Shown here: one piece after another, positions 1 through 11,705 of the stretch
How the letters are laid out: every line of letters begins with the position of its first letter
How positions within the stretch are numbered: position 1 is the stretch's first letter
DNA from: Nissolia schottii
Taxonomy: Eukaryota > Streptophyta > Magnoliopsida > Fabales > Fabaceae
Assembly: GCA_003254905.1 (NCBI GenBank)
Contig: QANU01031401.1
Coordinates: 73,679-137,678, forward strand
DNA length: 64,000 nucleotides
Direction of reading: 5' to 3'
Notes under the pieces: model-generated
What the model was told of the DNA's origin: nothing
The model's database searches: none
Seen by the model: only the letters and a program-made list of their open reading frames with translations
Position numbers and translations under genes: made by a program

Positions 1-430
1 AAGTGACTCACCATTTCAGTTACAAAATTGGTCGTTATTATATGTAGCGATTGATTATGGGCTATTAGTGACTGATTTGACAGTCTCTATTTTACAATTT
101 TCTAAGGAATCGTGCATCAAAAATTTATTTTCACTTTATTAATCTAAGGGTTAAACCCTTTAATTTAACCTTTAAGTAATATTTTTTTTTTCTTTAGAGA
201 CAAGTTAAGCAAGTTGTACCCAATTGAGATAGAAAGTTAGGGGTGGATATTGAGAAATTCTTACTAAGACACAAGTTTAACACTTTATTTTTGGGCAATT
301 ACAATAAAAATCGCTTCCACTAAATGAGACCCAAAACAGATGGTTACATATTAAAGGTCATAGGATCCACCTTTGTTTTGTGTGTCGAAGAATGATGTAT
401 GAGGATGGTAGGGGTGGTAGACAAAAAGTA
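1..430. other. AT-rich spacer without a gene
   Basis: AT-rich non-coding sequence up to the left end of the MITE-like element at 431. No ORF here looks like a protein, and I recognise no repeat family. Confidence 0.5.
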
Positions 431-1045
431 ATGCTATATGTACAACAAATACATGGATAATAATGAATAACCATGGAAAAGACAAAAACATCATTGCCAT
501 TCTTTCTCTCTTAGCATTAGTTTTTTCAGACACAATCTTTACATACTCTCTCATTCATTTCATACACTCTTTCTATCATAATAAGAAACCAACACTATTG
601 AAAAAAATTAAACCGACACTATTGAAAGAAGAAATCAACTATGTTGAAAAAAAGAAAACAACATAAAAATGTTGATTTCTTTTTCTTTTTTTTTTGACAG
701 AGTTGGTTTCTTTTTTCAATAGCTTCAGTTGTTTTTAAACAAAGTTGATTTTTGCGCTTAAAAGAAAAGGAAACCAATGATTTTAAACAAAGAAACCATC
801 ATAAAAAGTTGGTTTCGTATTTTAGTAGAGTTGATTTCTATTTTTAAAAGAGTTAATTTCTTTGTTTGAGAACATTTGTGCCTTTTTATGTTTGACACAA
901 TAAGAGGAGAGAGAAAAAAAAAAGAGTGAGAGCAAAAGAGCTGCAAAAGTAATGAGAGAGAGTAAAAGAATGACAGTCATATTTTTATCTTTTTTTTTCC
1001 CTTTAATTATCCATTGTTGTTCACACATTTATTGTACATCAGCAT
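431..1045. mobile_element. MITE-like fold-back element with TA target duplication
   Basis: The two ends are imperfect inverted copies of each other. The left end reads ATGCTATATGTACAACAAAT, and the right end read backwards begins ATGCTGATGTACAATAAAT. The similarity runs inwards for well over 100 bp. The element sits between two TA dinucleotides (429-430 and 1046-1047), as for Tc1/mariner (Stowaway-like) elements. The middle, about 583-860, is a run of short GAAACCAAC and GTTGGTTTC motifs in both directions, so the whole element could fold back. No transposase is coded, so it is non-autonomous. Ends and TA flanks are seen in the sequence; the superfamily is inference. Confidence 0.6.
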
Positions 1046-1695
1046 TATTCGGTATAGGAGGTATAAGAGGAGACGAAAAGAGTTTGAGGTTATGAGATAC
1101 TCGAGTTAAACGAGAAGGATAACCTGAATGATCCACAAACCCCAGTTTATAAGCTCAGTACTTTGCCGGAACAAGGTTCACGAATCAATCCTAGATATAT
1201 CGCCCTCCTTTTCTCCTTTCACCAGCTAGGATAATTAATTTTACACAAACTATTCCACCCAAGATATTGATTCAATAATCCTTCTTTCGCCTCTAAATTT
1301 TGGATTATTGATCGAACCATAACACAATCCATAGTTCATCAGTTGAAGCACGAAATACAGTGCTGAGTCCCGACTGAACCACGCATAAACCATCAAATAA
1401 ACAACTACAAACTAACTCTACAGACTGCACTATCACAATTGATAAACACAGTGGAAAAACAGATAAATAGCACACCAATAGAAGGTGTTAATTTACAATA
1501 GAAGGTGAGCCTATTTATAGGCTAAAAAACGACCAAAACTCAACAGCCAAAAAACATCAAATTATTTACATAAATTATTCTTAACAAGTTAAACATAGAC
1601 GACGTAGTCCAGTTTTCTAAGCATCTGTTACAACACGCACGATCACTTGAAGAGGGCATGCATCAGAAGTTACTCCAGCCAGCTAGCGCCATCAA
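1046..1695. other. Non-coding; possible minus-strand LTR promoter remnant
   Basis: No gene seen. A TATA-type palindrome (GCCTATTTATAGGC, about 1509-1522) reads TATAAATAG on the minus strand. The ~450 bp downstream of it on that strand is non-coding, which resembles the transcribed part of an LTR. No partner LTR or target duplication was found, so this is only a suggestion. Confidence 0.25.
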
Positions 1696-2058
1696 TCAAA
1701 GTGAGAGCCTCAAATCAATGCCGCTTTCATTTTCCTCTTGCTTAGCAGAGTCAGGGTTTTTGCGGTGATGAAGACGGGTTTCCACTTCCGCGAAATCTTC
1801 AAGTTGAAACGTGGGCCTCCAAATTACCCCCGCAGATCTATTTTGATTATTATATTTTTCATTTTCCAACAGAACATTCTCATTCCCCTTGTCTTCGCCG
1901 TGGCCTGACCTGAAACCGATCCACCGATCACGGGCCTCGCGAACGCCTCTCACCAGAGCGAAGAACCTCTCCATCTTGGCGTCGTCCTCTTGCTCTTCCC
2001 GGTCCTTTTCGCGGCAGATTCTTCTCTTCTTGCTGGTGCTGCTGCCACGACCCTCCAT
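1696..2058 (-). CDS. NIMIN: NIMIN-type NPR1-interacting protein (NIMIN-a), 120 aa
   Basis: Small intronless nuclear regulator of the NIM1/NPR1-interacting family. These proteins bind the salicylic-acid co-activator NPR1 and damp NPR1/TGA-driven PR gene expression. Seen: a basic stretch KKRR near residues 10-13; the family core MERFFALVRGVREARDR at about 29-45; a second conserved block FQLEDFAE at about 84-91; and a C-terminal EAR-type repression motif DLRLSL (115-120), where TOPLESS-type co-repressors usually dock. The frame stays open for 45 codons upstream of 2058, but that part is low in family character. The ATG at 2058 gives the usual 120-aa family length, so I chose it. The paralogue at 16044-16415 lies on the same strand. 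An inverted TGACG pair lies about 200 bp upstream. The family assignment rests on motifs and size. Confidence 0.88.
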   Translation of the reverse strand: MEGRGSSTSKKRRICREKDREEQEDDAKMERFFALVRGVREARDRWIGFRSGHGEDKGNENVLLENEKYNNQNRSAGVIWRPTFQLEDFAEVETRLHHRKNPDSAKQEENESGIDLRLSL

Positions 2059-2255
2059 GTGCTCAAAAGTGCGTTGGGAATAATAATTAATAATAAAATA
2101 GATAGTTATAGTAACAAACGAATGACTAGCGGAAGAAGTGTGCTCCCAAGAAAGACCACGCATGCGGTTTTTAACAGGAGGAGGGGACAGCACGCAGTTT
2201 CGTGGTTGCTTCTTAGCTGCTTCTAGCTGTATAAGGACATGGTCGTGGGGCTCTC

Positions 2256-2271
2256 CGTCAGCACGCTGACG
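2256..2271 (-). promoter_or_regulatory. Paired TGACG (as-1-like) site upstream of NIMIN-a
   Basis: CGTCAGCACGCTGACG holds two TGACG cores in inverted orientation as a near-palindrome. It lies about 200 bp upstream of the NIMIN-a start. TGACG pairs (as-1 or ocs elements) are the known binding sites of TGA bZIP factors, the DNA-binding partners of NPR1. NIMIN genes are known to be salicylate-inducible. That this site acts in NIMIN-a is inference. No convincing TATA box was found between it and the ATG. Confidence 0.55.
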
Positions 2272-2299
2272 TTTGCCATTATTCTCAAAGGAATCTTAA

Positions 2300-4233
2300 C
2301 TAAGTGAGCCACAAATACTGCCTTGTGTATACCAAGTCAAATAATAAGTCTCGGTATTATGTAGTTCACCCACAAAGGCGGAAGTCCTCGTAATGTTATT
2401 TTACGGCAGTGCTCTTACGATGTACAGACACCTTATTTATATGCACCGTACATTGAGGATAAAAAAAAAAGGACAATTATTATATTTGTGTTTTGTGAGA
2501 TTTTTGGTTTATAACCTACCGTTTGTCACATAAATTAAATAAAGCAGGGATAAAAATGAAATTTTGAGGATCCTTTTAGAGAGAATGCAAGTTTAGAGAG
2601 AGGAATTATGAATAACACTGATGATCAATATTAATATTCGTACTATAACCAAGAGTAGATTGAAAAACAACAAAAGAACAAAGAAGTAAAATTACAAAGA
2701 AAGAAAGAACTAATCCTAAAGAATTTGAAAGATAGAAAAAAAAAAAGTAAAAAGAAATTACTTGATCCTTCTCCTATACTTGATTTGTCCTGGGACGTGT
2801 GTGAGTGTGTGAGAATTACAAGTGTCTCTTTTGAATTGTCATGTTCCAGGGCATCCTATTTACAGGCATCATGGATTTCATGCATGTTTGTCATGTGTCC
2901 ATGGTACGGTTTGTGTTTGCTCTAGCATCTCCACTTAGCTCCACTCCGCGGAAAACTCACTAGCCACTCACTTTACTATATATGCACGTTCTCCGTAACC
3001 ACCATGTAATATCTGTTGACATCTTTACTTCTACACATTCTGAGTAACTTTCTTATTTCGAATTTGATTCCAAATTAAGATAGGAACCAATAGTTATATT
3101 CTTCAATATTTTCTCATTTTGATGACACAATCTAATCTTTGTTATCAACTTCTAAAAACTAGCCAAGTATCAAAGAAAGTCGCCCTTTCTGAGTTTATTT
3201 GAGTGATCCTATCTTTACAAACCTTGCTTTATTCGTCCATTTTCACACCATTTTTCTACTGGAGTATTAATCATAATATATTCATTATAGGGTCGTCCTC
3301 AACTTAGCCTTTATCATTTGGTTGATACGTATGGTTTAATGCTACAAAGTCACTTATATCCTTGAGTTTAACCAATACCTTTGTAGGAATTTTCAGGATC
3401 GACTGTCACTTTATATTACCAAGGTCGACCAAAGAAAGTAATCCGGCTTGATTCTTCGTTGAACGGCTAGCTCTTAATGTTTTTCTTTTGACATCCCTTT
3501 GTCTTTTACTTTAATACCCCATTCTTAACCCTCATATTCTTTTGCTAATTACTTTGTGGTACCAAGATGCCCCCTAATATTTTCCTTTGAAGGGATTATA
3601 GAAGGAAAATATTAATTCATCATATCCTTTAATCTTGATCTCTCTTTCCCTCAAAATATATTAAAAAAACCCAAAAAGTAACTAAGGGGTTTTCAGGCCA
3701 TCATTGTCTAGCCTTGTCACATCACATCCCGACACTAGAGCTATTTTTCTCTCTCCTATAGCTTAATCGTCACTCTACTCAACCAACACCTTTGAGACTT
3801 ACTATCTCTTATAGAGGTCGATTGTGATGAATTTTTCAACGCATTCTTTCGACAGTAAACTTTCAACCAAGAAACTTTTTTTTTGACGTAATCATATTTG
3901 AACCATATATTTCATCTTCTTAGGGTCGACATGCGTATCTCAGGACTTTTCATCTTCTTAGATGAATTAATATAATATAAATGTTAGGCAGTGTAACTAT
4001 CACATCACCTTCTCCACTTCCCCCCACATTTTGTGCCATCGTTTTGCCTTCCACAATCTAAAACTTCTTCAAGAAGCTACTTAAACCCTATAAATCCTCA
4101 ATGCTCATCTTTACTTATTTTTTACCATTCCAATTTCTGAAATACTTCTCTTCTTATTTTACACATCCACTTTTTACAATACCTTTGCCTTTCCTTCTTC
4201 CATCCTTATTCCTAAAAATCTTTATCAGTTCTC
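2300..4233. other. Non-coding AT-rich spacer
   Basis: No gene, RNA or clear repeat ends recognised. The last few hundred bases lead into the plant-mobile-domain fossil and probably belong to the same insertion, but no boundary is visible. Confidence 0.4.
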
Positions 4234-4489
4234 ATGGCAACTCCTTCATCTTCAACCAATAAGGGAGTCCCTACCATCGCTTCTGCATCAGCATTAATTC
4301 AATGGAAGAGCCTAAATATGTCACCCAACCCCTCCCCAGAATTCCACGAAGTGTGGTCTACCTAGGTAATGTTTCCCTTCTTTTTTCTAGGAAAATTTAT
4401 GGGTATGGTACTTTAATGGATAGGGAAGATGCATCTATGGTCTCTTCTTTCTTTCTCTGCATGCTCGGGTATGAAATCTTGGCAAGTGA

Positions 4490-4531
<42 letters not shown>

Positions 4532-6530
4532 TGATGTTTTCATCAATCTAAGGTTTTCAGAAACAACATGTAGAATAACTAGGATTTCATAGCTTGGTTG
4601 GATCGTTTGGAATAGGTGAAGGGTGATCATTGGAAAGTTGTGGATATTTATGACTTCTTACAACTCTTCTGCTATGATTTGAGATTGGATAGCTCTATGA
4701 TGGAGGCGGCGTACAAATTCTAGAATCTGTCCATGAACAACCTACATTTGCCATACAGAATGGTTGAGTCGACCCTGTTTGCGATGGCGGCCATTACAGG
4801 TCTATCTCCGCTAGGGGAAATAATTAATCCTCACATGAAGCTTACTAAAGCAAAGTATGACGTCAATTTTGAGGACAAAAGTTATGGGTTCTTTATAAAG
4901 AACATAGGAGCTGAAGGCGATCCTATTTCGGATGCTGAGCATGTGGCATTCCTCCAATACTGGCTAAATGGGTGTGTGTGCTACTCACGCTCCTACAAGA
5001 TGACTAGCGTCGATGGGGGTTTTCCATAAGGTCGCCGCCGTGCTACATGAAGGTTGCCTTGTTTGTTTAGCCAAGCTACTTTTGGCGAACCTCTATGACT
5101 CCCTAAACTCAACTATTGGGGACATCAAAGTTAATAACACATCAACTCTACAATTTGATGGCCCCTTATGGCTTTTTCAACTATGGTTGAACGCCCTTTT
5201 TGGAATCACCTTCAGATGTCTACCCTCCCTGATGGCATCTATAAGGAGATCGTTAGCCCAACCTTGACCTATCTTCACTTCAACAAGAAGAAGCGAGCTC
5301 AATAAAATGATCACTTTGAATTCTTTGTCTCCCAACTACATGAAATAGTAAGCTTCTAGGGAAACCTTGTTCCTTCTCCCTTCGCTGATAGGATGAGTGG
5401 TCCCTTTTGATTCAAGCTCCCTATGGTTTCCTCTGATCCCATCATTCAACAAGGGAATGATCACTTGTGGGCCGACTTCCTTTGCATGCAGCTCCTGTCT
5501 GTTAATGTCCAAGGCGACAAAGAAGCTAAGGTTTTCCTTCACGCCCCACACTTCTCTGTGAAAAAGTTTGGGTTCTCCTAGGCTCTACTTTCCCCCAATA
5601 TCCAAAAGTACCAAGAGCAAATCGTCAACATCTCCTTCAAGACTTTCGACCTTCTAGAGTTTAGATTATTTAAAAATGAGAAAAGAAAGAAGGGCTTCAG
5701 AAGTGTCCTGGTCACCCCGAGCTTCTTCGTCTTAGGGTCATTTGTCTCTTGGTGGGACAACTCCTACGATGAGTTCCGGGTATCATTGTAGAGTTGCTTG
5801 GAAAACATGATCCATATTTATCCTTTTTTGCAGACTGGCGAGGCCACCACTAAGACGAAAGGTAAACATCTTGATGAAGTCCTTAATTTTGAGAAATATT
5901 TTAAGGAAAAGTATGACCCTTTGAATCGGGACAACATGGTCGACTAAATTTTAGATACCTTCAAAGACAAAAAACATGCTTATTCGAGTCGGTGTCTTAA
6001 AAGTTTTGAACGAGCAAAAGCAAAAAATCCTTTTATGAACTTCAATTCTTTTATGATCCTTTTTAATTTTCCTCCTTTCCCAAGTGCTCCTTTTAGAGTA
6101 AGCGTCCCTTTTTCGATTCAAAGAAAACATATGACTTGTCTTTTAATTACAACCAACTTAAACAATAAGTGTCAAAAACCTATGTTGTGTGCAAGTCGTA
6201 CTTCGAGATCACTAACTTGAGTCGATTCCCTACACGAGTCATTCGAGCTCCTCCTCTAGGTAATCCTATTTTCCAATCTTCTCTGAATATTTCATTCGCG
6301 TGTCTCTAATAATTTGCCTCTTATTATAGTTACTCAATCGATCCAGATTGAGGGAATGGCGGCCGACCCCAAAAAATCTCCAAAGGAATGGTCGGACGAT
6401 GGTGATGCATCAAAGAAAAAGGGTGACTCCAAGGTAGGCCACAAGAGTCCAGCGACTGCCATAGAAAAAAAACTCTTCCGAAGCCCTTAAAGGCTTGTAA
6501 GGTCATCATAGCATCTTCCAATCCTTCGCC
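4234..6530 (+). pseudogene. Decayed plant-mobile-domain (aminotransferase-like) gene
   Basis: Several plus-strand frames carry consecutive pieces of the plant mobile domain (PMD, MAIN/MAIL type). Around 4860-5030 there is a block with HVAFLQYWLNG, followed at 5030-5210 by a helix-rich block with LAKLLLANLYDSL and GPLWLFQLWLNALF, typical of PMD proteins. A charged lysine-rich tail is at about 6355-6490. The likely original start is the ATG at 4234. The frame is broken many times, so no protein is expected. PMD genes occur both as host genes (meristem and silencing roles in Arabidopsis) and as passengers of transposons. Which one this was cannot be told. A TA microsatellite has expanded at about 4496-4528. 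Confidence 0.6.
4496..4528. repeat. (TA)n microsatellite
   Basis: Uninterrupted TA run of about 16 units inside the PMD fossil. Confidence 0.9.
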
Positions 6531-6779
6531 TACCTACGGGTAGATAGGTTTCCTTTCTTCCTCAAATTGATTGAGCTTTCGATCATCCTCATAGTCTTTT
6601 TCTGTCATATCTTATCCTCCGATCCTAATAACGTTTACAGGCAATGTCTCGACTTCTAGAATGTAGAGTTCATCTCAAAGGGATCGATATTAGCAGCATC
6701 TTGGCTTTCTTGCTAAACTTAAGCTTTCCTTCATCAATTCCCATTTGTATCAAATCCCTGAAATGAACACAATTATTAG
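6531..6779. other. Short non-coding spacer
   Basis: Nothing recognised between the PMD fossil and the gag remnant. Confidence 0.4.
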
Positions 6780-7398
6780 TCCAATGGATGTATGACAAAT
6801 GATGATTACAAAATCAATAACCTTTTAATTCCTCTGCAAAGGGCATTTTTACCCCCTCTAGAAGAATTATCAAGTCATCCTTAAATAAAATGTCAAAGAT
6901 TTGGTCGGCCTTTGTAAGGTTAGATGAATAAATTTTATTCGGGGAATGAATTGAATTCATCTTATCTTTCCCTTTACTAGTTCGCAATACACTCATACAT
7001 AAGGCGATCCTAATTTAAGCTCTACTGTCAATACTTCTTGATTCTCTAGGTTGCTTTCTACTATATCTGGATCGACAATCTCGTCGTCCATATAACTGTC
7101 TTCTTTCTTAAATGGGTTTTTTACTTTAGCTTTCTCAACCATTTCCCTTTCATATTTTAAGAATTCCACTTGCTTTACCTTCTCTGCTAATGTGGAAAGG
7201 TTGATTATATGTTGGTTTACTAATTTCTCCCTAAGATATAGATCTAAACCACCTATGGCTATCTTTACCATTTCAGATTTAGGGATAGGTGTAAAACCCC
7301 TATTTCTTAATGCCCTAAATTGAGCCAAGTAGTCATCCACAGACTCTGTGCTTCCCCTCTTTACCTTAAATAAATCTATCAGAGTAATTTTAGCTTCA
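6780..7398 (-). mobile_element. Ty3/gypsy gag fragment (fossil)
   Basis: Minus-strand remnant of a retrotransposon gag gene. It shows the helical gag core (SVDDYLAQFRALRNRGF, then KSEMVKIAIGGLDLYLREKL) and the linker that precedes the zinc knuckle. Only this part of the element survives. Its upstream side stops at 7398, where a different LTR sequence begins, so it looks interrupted by a later insertion. The element is broken. The superfamily call rests on the gag core, because no pol is present here. Confidence 0.75.
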
Positions 7399-7873
7399 CC
7401 TGTCACGCCCCAACTTAGGGTAGACCGGCACACAAGGGACTAGTTCCCTTACGGAAGCCTATGGAATGCTTTTTGTAAAAACATGCACTTTAACTTTAAT
7501 TAGAACAAATAAAACTTTCTTTTTTTGAATAAACATGAACTCTTTTATATATAACATAAATACACATGATAAAATACGTAACTGGTCCGAGGATCCTGCC
7601 TATATACAATTGGAGTACTCTAGACATAGCTCGATTACAAAATAAAAATAAACTAAAAATTCCTATAGATAGATTCACCTCAAAGTGAACTGCTGACTCT
7701 TGGATTCTGACGTTGCTACACTGACCATAAACTCCATGCTTTGCTACGCTGCTTCGTAACCTGTAAGTGGAGGGGGAAGTGAAGGGTGATAACTTTGGGA
7801 AGAGCCTCAGCGAAAGGTCATCCACACGGCGACATGGGACACATCGAAAAACCATGGCATGCATATGCAATAC

Positions 7874-7914
<41 letters not shown>

Positions 7915-8505
7915 CAAGCATAAAACATTTCTATAATAACTAATAAATAAAAGCATTTGAAAATATAATATAATTGCGGAGCTTCTCTAGATAGACGTTC
8001 CGAGCATTACGATTTAGTTGTTGCTGAAATGTCTGGGTTTTACGGTCTTGCCCCTAAATCTACATGAATCCTATTCTATTCTACGATTGTACTAGGTATA
8101 CTATGATCAACGTAGGTTGTCGTTGACTTACAGATCTACCCATACACTCCCATGAAAACAATTTTAAATATGTAGCATGATCATCATAACATAATTCTTA
8201 TATTGATATCATAACATAACTTAATATCTTTGAGTGTTTTATCTTGAAAAAATAAAGGTAGATTAAGATCTCATGCTTAGGGAGGTTCCCAGGTAAGAAA
8301 GATGCATCACAATGGACATCTTAACTGCCAAGTCTTGTCCTTAGCCAAAACATTTCCTTAGCATAAGTCTTTTTCCACCAGAATCTTTCCTTAACGATTA
8401 TCTTTTATTAAGGGTTTAACTAAATAGTATGAGTATCTATATCATTTAATACTAATCATACACACACAACATGAATATATTTAATGCAATAAATGTGGTC
8501 CCATG
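7399..8505 (-). mobile_element. LTR-like fragment, TGTCACGCCCC family (fossil)
   Basis: Begins TGTCACGCCCC exactly where the gag fragment stops, a form typical of the terminal bases of some plant Ty3/gypsy LTRs. The body is non-coding and includes a TA microsatellite at about 7877-7912. The far end is lost against the next LTR at 8506, and no target duplication was found. Orientation is inferred from the neighbouring reversed LTRs and is uncertain. Confidence 0.4.
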
Positions 8506-9470
8506 TGTAACACTCCTCCTAACTGCCTGCGTTATAGTTGTAAGCAATGCTCATAGGGTTGTTATCTGCTTTGGTTGGGTTACTTCTAGCTCCTACTTTT
8601 AGCTTTGCAAATATTTCTTACTCAAAATTATGGATAAATTTGAAAACATTTTCCCTTCCTTTATTGATTCAAAATCTAGGATTCGTGCGTGGTCAAGAAA
8701 ACATTTATATATTAAGGCAAATGATAGAGTCGAAACGACGTAGGTGAGTAATCATATCAAACATCTTATGCTACATATATTAATATACAGGTACAAACGC
8801 GTGGTCTAGACTACAATAACACAGTTGGTTTATAATAAGTATTACATTTAATGCACATAATCGTTAGTGGTCTATGTAGATCATTAACTGCTACATAATC
8901 CAAAACAAGCATCGCCTCCGCGCGTAGATAAAGCGTGTAATCCCCGGTGCTTCTCGGGAGTCCCTCCTCGCTTGCAGACCTTCAGCCGTCCTACTACGTA
9001 TCGCCCCTGTCTGTGAACTGGTCATAATCCCCTGGATCATAAAGGAGTGGGGGTGAGAATGTTTCGTTCTCAGTGGGAATCCTGAGTCGTAACTGTCGTT
9101 TCATTACTCAGTTATGATCCAAGCCACTCAGGAGATCTCTAAATGTCATGCATACTAAAACCCCTACTGGTTATTATCTAGTTTACTAGGTGACGAGGGA
9201 TCCTTAGCCTTTACATTACCTAGGGATTTGTGCTTATTACTTTATTCACTTGAGTACGGTGAAGCCATATCACATACTCGCGTAGTTTATAACTTCCATA
9301 TAGGCTGTCTTGACCTTAGACTGGATTTCTGTTGATACCCCCGATAAATACATTATAGTTAATTTTGTGTATTGATATACCATGTGATATTCACTATAAA
9401 ATCACACTGTATTGTCCACTCTAACTTATAGGGTGCACCGTACCATCCTCCTTCAATCATTAGTCAAATT
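8506..9470 (-). mobile_element. Truncated LTR, TGTAACA...TGTTACA family (fossil)
   Basis: Starts TGTAACACTCC and follows the shared left-end order of the ~2.7-3 kb LTR family of this window. That order is an AACTGC block, a GGTTGTTATCTGC block, an AAAGGAGTGGGGGTGAGAA block, and an ACTAGGTGA block at about 9185-9193. It fades out near 9470, so roughly the last two thirds is missing. As in the other copies, the minus strand is the LTR's own coding direction. The family is probably Ty3/gypsy, chromovirus (Tekay/Del) type, inferred from the TGTAACACCC-like end and the long LTR. Confidence 0.6.
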
Positions 9471-10310
9471 GGAGTTCCTCGTCATCAGGCAAATTAAGTA
9501 CTCGTCCCAAATAAACAGAAATGATGAATTTCGCATTGAATTAATCAACCGTGAATTCAATAATATATGAAGTATATTGCTTCAATGCAATATAAATATT
9601 GCAAAGTTGATTCTTTGGTGGGAGAAATTCTTGCCTACTCTGATAGCAAGACACATTTTCTCTTTCTCCAAACCCTTTTCAGATCCCTCTCTCTTCCTTT
9701 CACCAATAATCCTCATCCCCTACACACTCTGCAAAATCAATAGTGCCACTCCGCCGGCAACCACCACCACCAATCATCGACGATTGAAGTGCCGACGATG
9801 TCATGGAGCCGCCGTCTTACTACACCACGACGGTCTTTCGCCATAATTCTTGGATGAACTCTCCGACCTTATCATCCAGGTCGGCCGCCATTAAAATTGC
9901 AAGGCATTTGGGTCATAGAACGAATTGAAGGGAAAAAAAGGATAGAATGTGTTATGGTTTGGGTTTTGGATATGAACGGGAACTATATAAATCGAAATTT
10001 ATGAGGGTCTTGAGTAACATTTTTATCATTGTGTTGCATAATGAGGTGAAAAGTTGCAGATTAGAGGGTTGATTCAAGGCTCCTAGAGTATATGGCAGTG
10101 AAGGGAGCCTATCCCGACCGTCACTTCAGCAGAGTGCTCGTCTGTGGAGTCGTAGGTGGTGGTCGCTGGAGGAGTCGTCGATGTTGGTCGGAGGAGGAGT
10201 GCTCGGTGGTGGTTGTCGGAGGAGTGGTTGCCGACGGAATGCAATAAGAAGATGCCAAGATAGAAGATCAGGAAAAGATCACACATAATTTTATTTTTTA
10301 TTTTGTTTTA
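9471..10310. other. Non-coding stretch with two inverted GC-rich patches
   Basis: No gene. Similar GC-rich patches lie in opposite orientation at about 9745-9790 (CCGGCAACCACC) and about 10200-10240 (GGTTGCCGACGG). They may be worn ends of an older element lying just outside the Mutator-like element. The family is unknown. Confidence 0.3.
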
Positions 10311-10539
10311 TTTTATTTAAGGGTTAATTATATTTTTGGTCCCTGTAAAATTTGAAAGTTTGGTTTTAGTCCTTGTATAAAAGTTTTAGTCCTTGTAAAA
10401 TTTAAAAATTTGGTTTTAGTCTCTAGGGTTGGATGGGAGTTAACTGTGTTGACGAGGCGCTGACGCGGCGCGCCACGTGGGATGCCACGTGACCCGACCC
10501 ATTTTGTAATTAAAAAAAAAAAATCAAATTTGCCCCCCA

Positions 10540-11409
10540 NNNNNNNNNNNNNNNNNNNNNNNNNNNNNNNNNNNNNNNNNNNNNNNNNNNNNNNNNNNNN
10601 NNNNNNNNNNNNNNNNNNNNNNNNNNNNNNNNNNNNNNNNNNNNNNNNNNNNNNNNNNNNNNNNNNNNNNNNNNNNNNNNNNNNNNNNNNNNNNNNNNNN
10701 NNNNNNNNNNNNNNNNNNNNNNNNNNNNNNNNNNNNNNNNNNNNNNNNNNNNNNNNNNNNNNNNNNNNNNNNNNNNNNNNNNNNNNNNNNNNNNNNNNNN
10801 NNNNNNNNNNNNNNNNNNNNNNNNNNNNNNNNNNNNNNNNNNNNNNNNNNNNNNNNNNNNNNNNNNNNNNNNNNNNNNNNNNNNNNNNNNNNNNNNNNNN
10901 NNNNNNNNNNNNNNNNNNNNNNNNNNNNNNNNNNNNNNNNNNNNNNNNNNNNNNNNNNNNNNNNNNNNNNNNNNNNNNNNNNNNNNNNNNNNNNNNNNNN
11001 NNNNNNNNNNNNNNNNNNNNNNNNNNNNNNNNNNNNNNNNNNNNNNNNNNNNNNNNNNNNNNNNNNNNNNNNNNNNNNNNNNNNNNNNNNNNNNNNNNNN
11101 NNNNNNNNNNNNNNNNNNNNNNNNNNNNNNNNNNNNNNNNNNNNNNNNNNNNNNNNNNNNNNNNNNNNNNNNNNNNNNNNNNNNNNNNNNNNNNNNNNNN
11201 NNNNNNNNNNNNNNNNNNNNNNNNNNNNNNNNNNNNNNNNNNNNNNNNNNNNNNNNNNNNNNNNNNNNNNNNNNNNNNNNNNNNNNNNNNNNNNNNNNNN
11301 NNNNNNNNNNNNNNNNNNNNNNNNNNNNNNNNNNNNNNNNNNNNNNNNNNNNNNNNNNNNNNNNNNNNNNNNNNNNNNNNNNNNNNNNNNNNNNNNNNNN
11401 NNNNNNNNN
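10540..11409. other. Assembly gap (870 N)
   Basis: Run of N; content unknown. It lies within the Mutator-like element, directly after the left inverted repeat. Confidence 0.99.
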
Positions 11410-11705
11410 TTTTCTTATGATTTGCTTGAATGGTTTTACACTTAATGCTAGTCTTGTTTAATGTTTTGATTCTTGATTTGGGATTTAGTTGTATGAACGA
11501 TAGTTGTACTAATTAAATCATAACCAAGTTAAGATCAACATCATTATGCTTAACTAGATTCTAGGCTTGAACGTTGTGAACGACAGTTACAATTATTAGA
11601 GTTGGAACTAAACTATTTCATCTAATCTTGTTGCCATAACTGGAATTAAGGTTAGCCGTTTTAACATCTGGATTAATGCTGACGTACTTTGTTAAGCTTG
11701 TGTGC
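11410..11705 (+). mobile_element. Partial copy of the TGTTAAATGCC-type LTR (fossil)
   Basis: Follows the sequence at 19596-19910 closely over about 300 bp, in the same orientation (shared TTTCTTATGATTTGCTTGAA at the start and GCGTACTTTGTTAAGCT-like end). It is therefore a partial second copy of that repeat. Its left side is lost in the N gap. Confidence 0.7.

Noticed and set aside
10482-11420. 312-aa ORF, and similar long ORFs at 52407-53343
   Set aside because: They consist of N gaps read as open frames.
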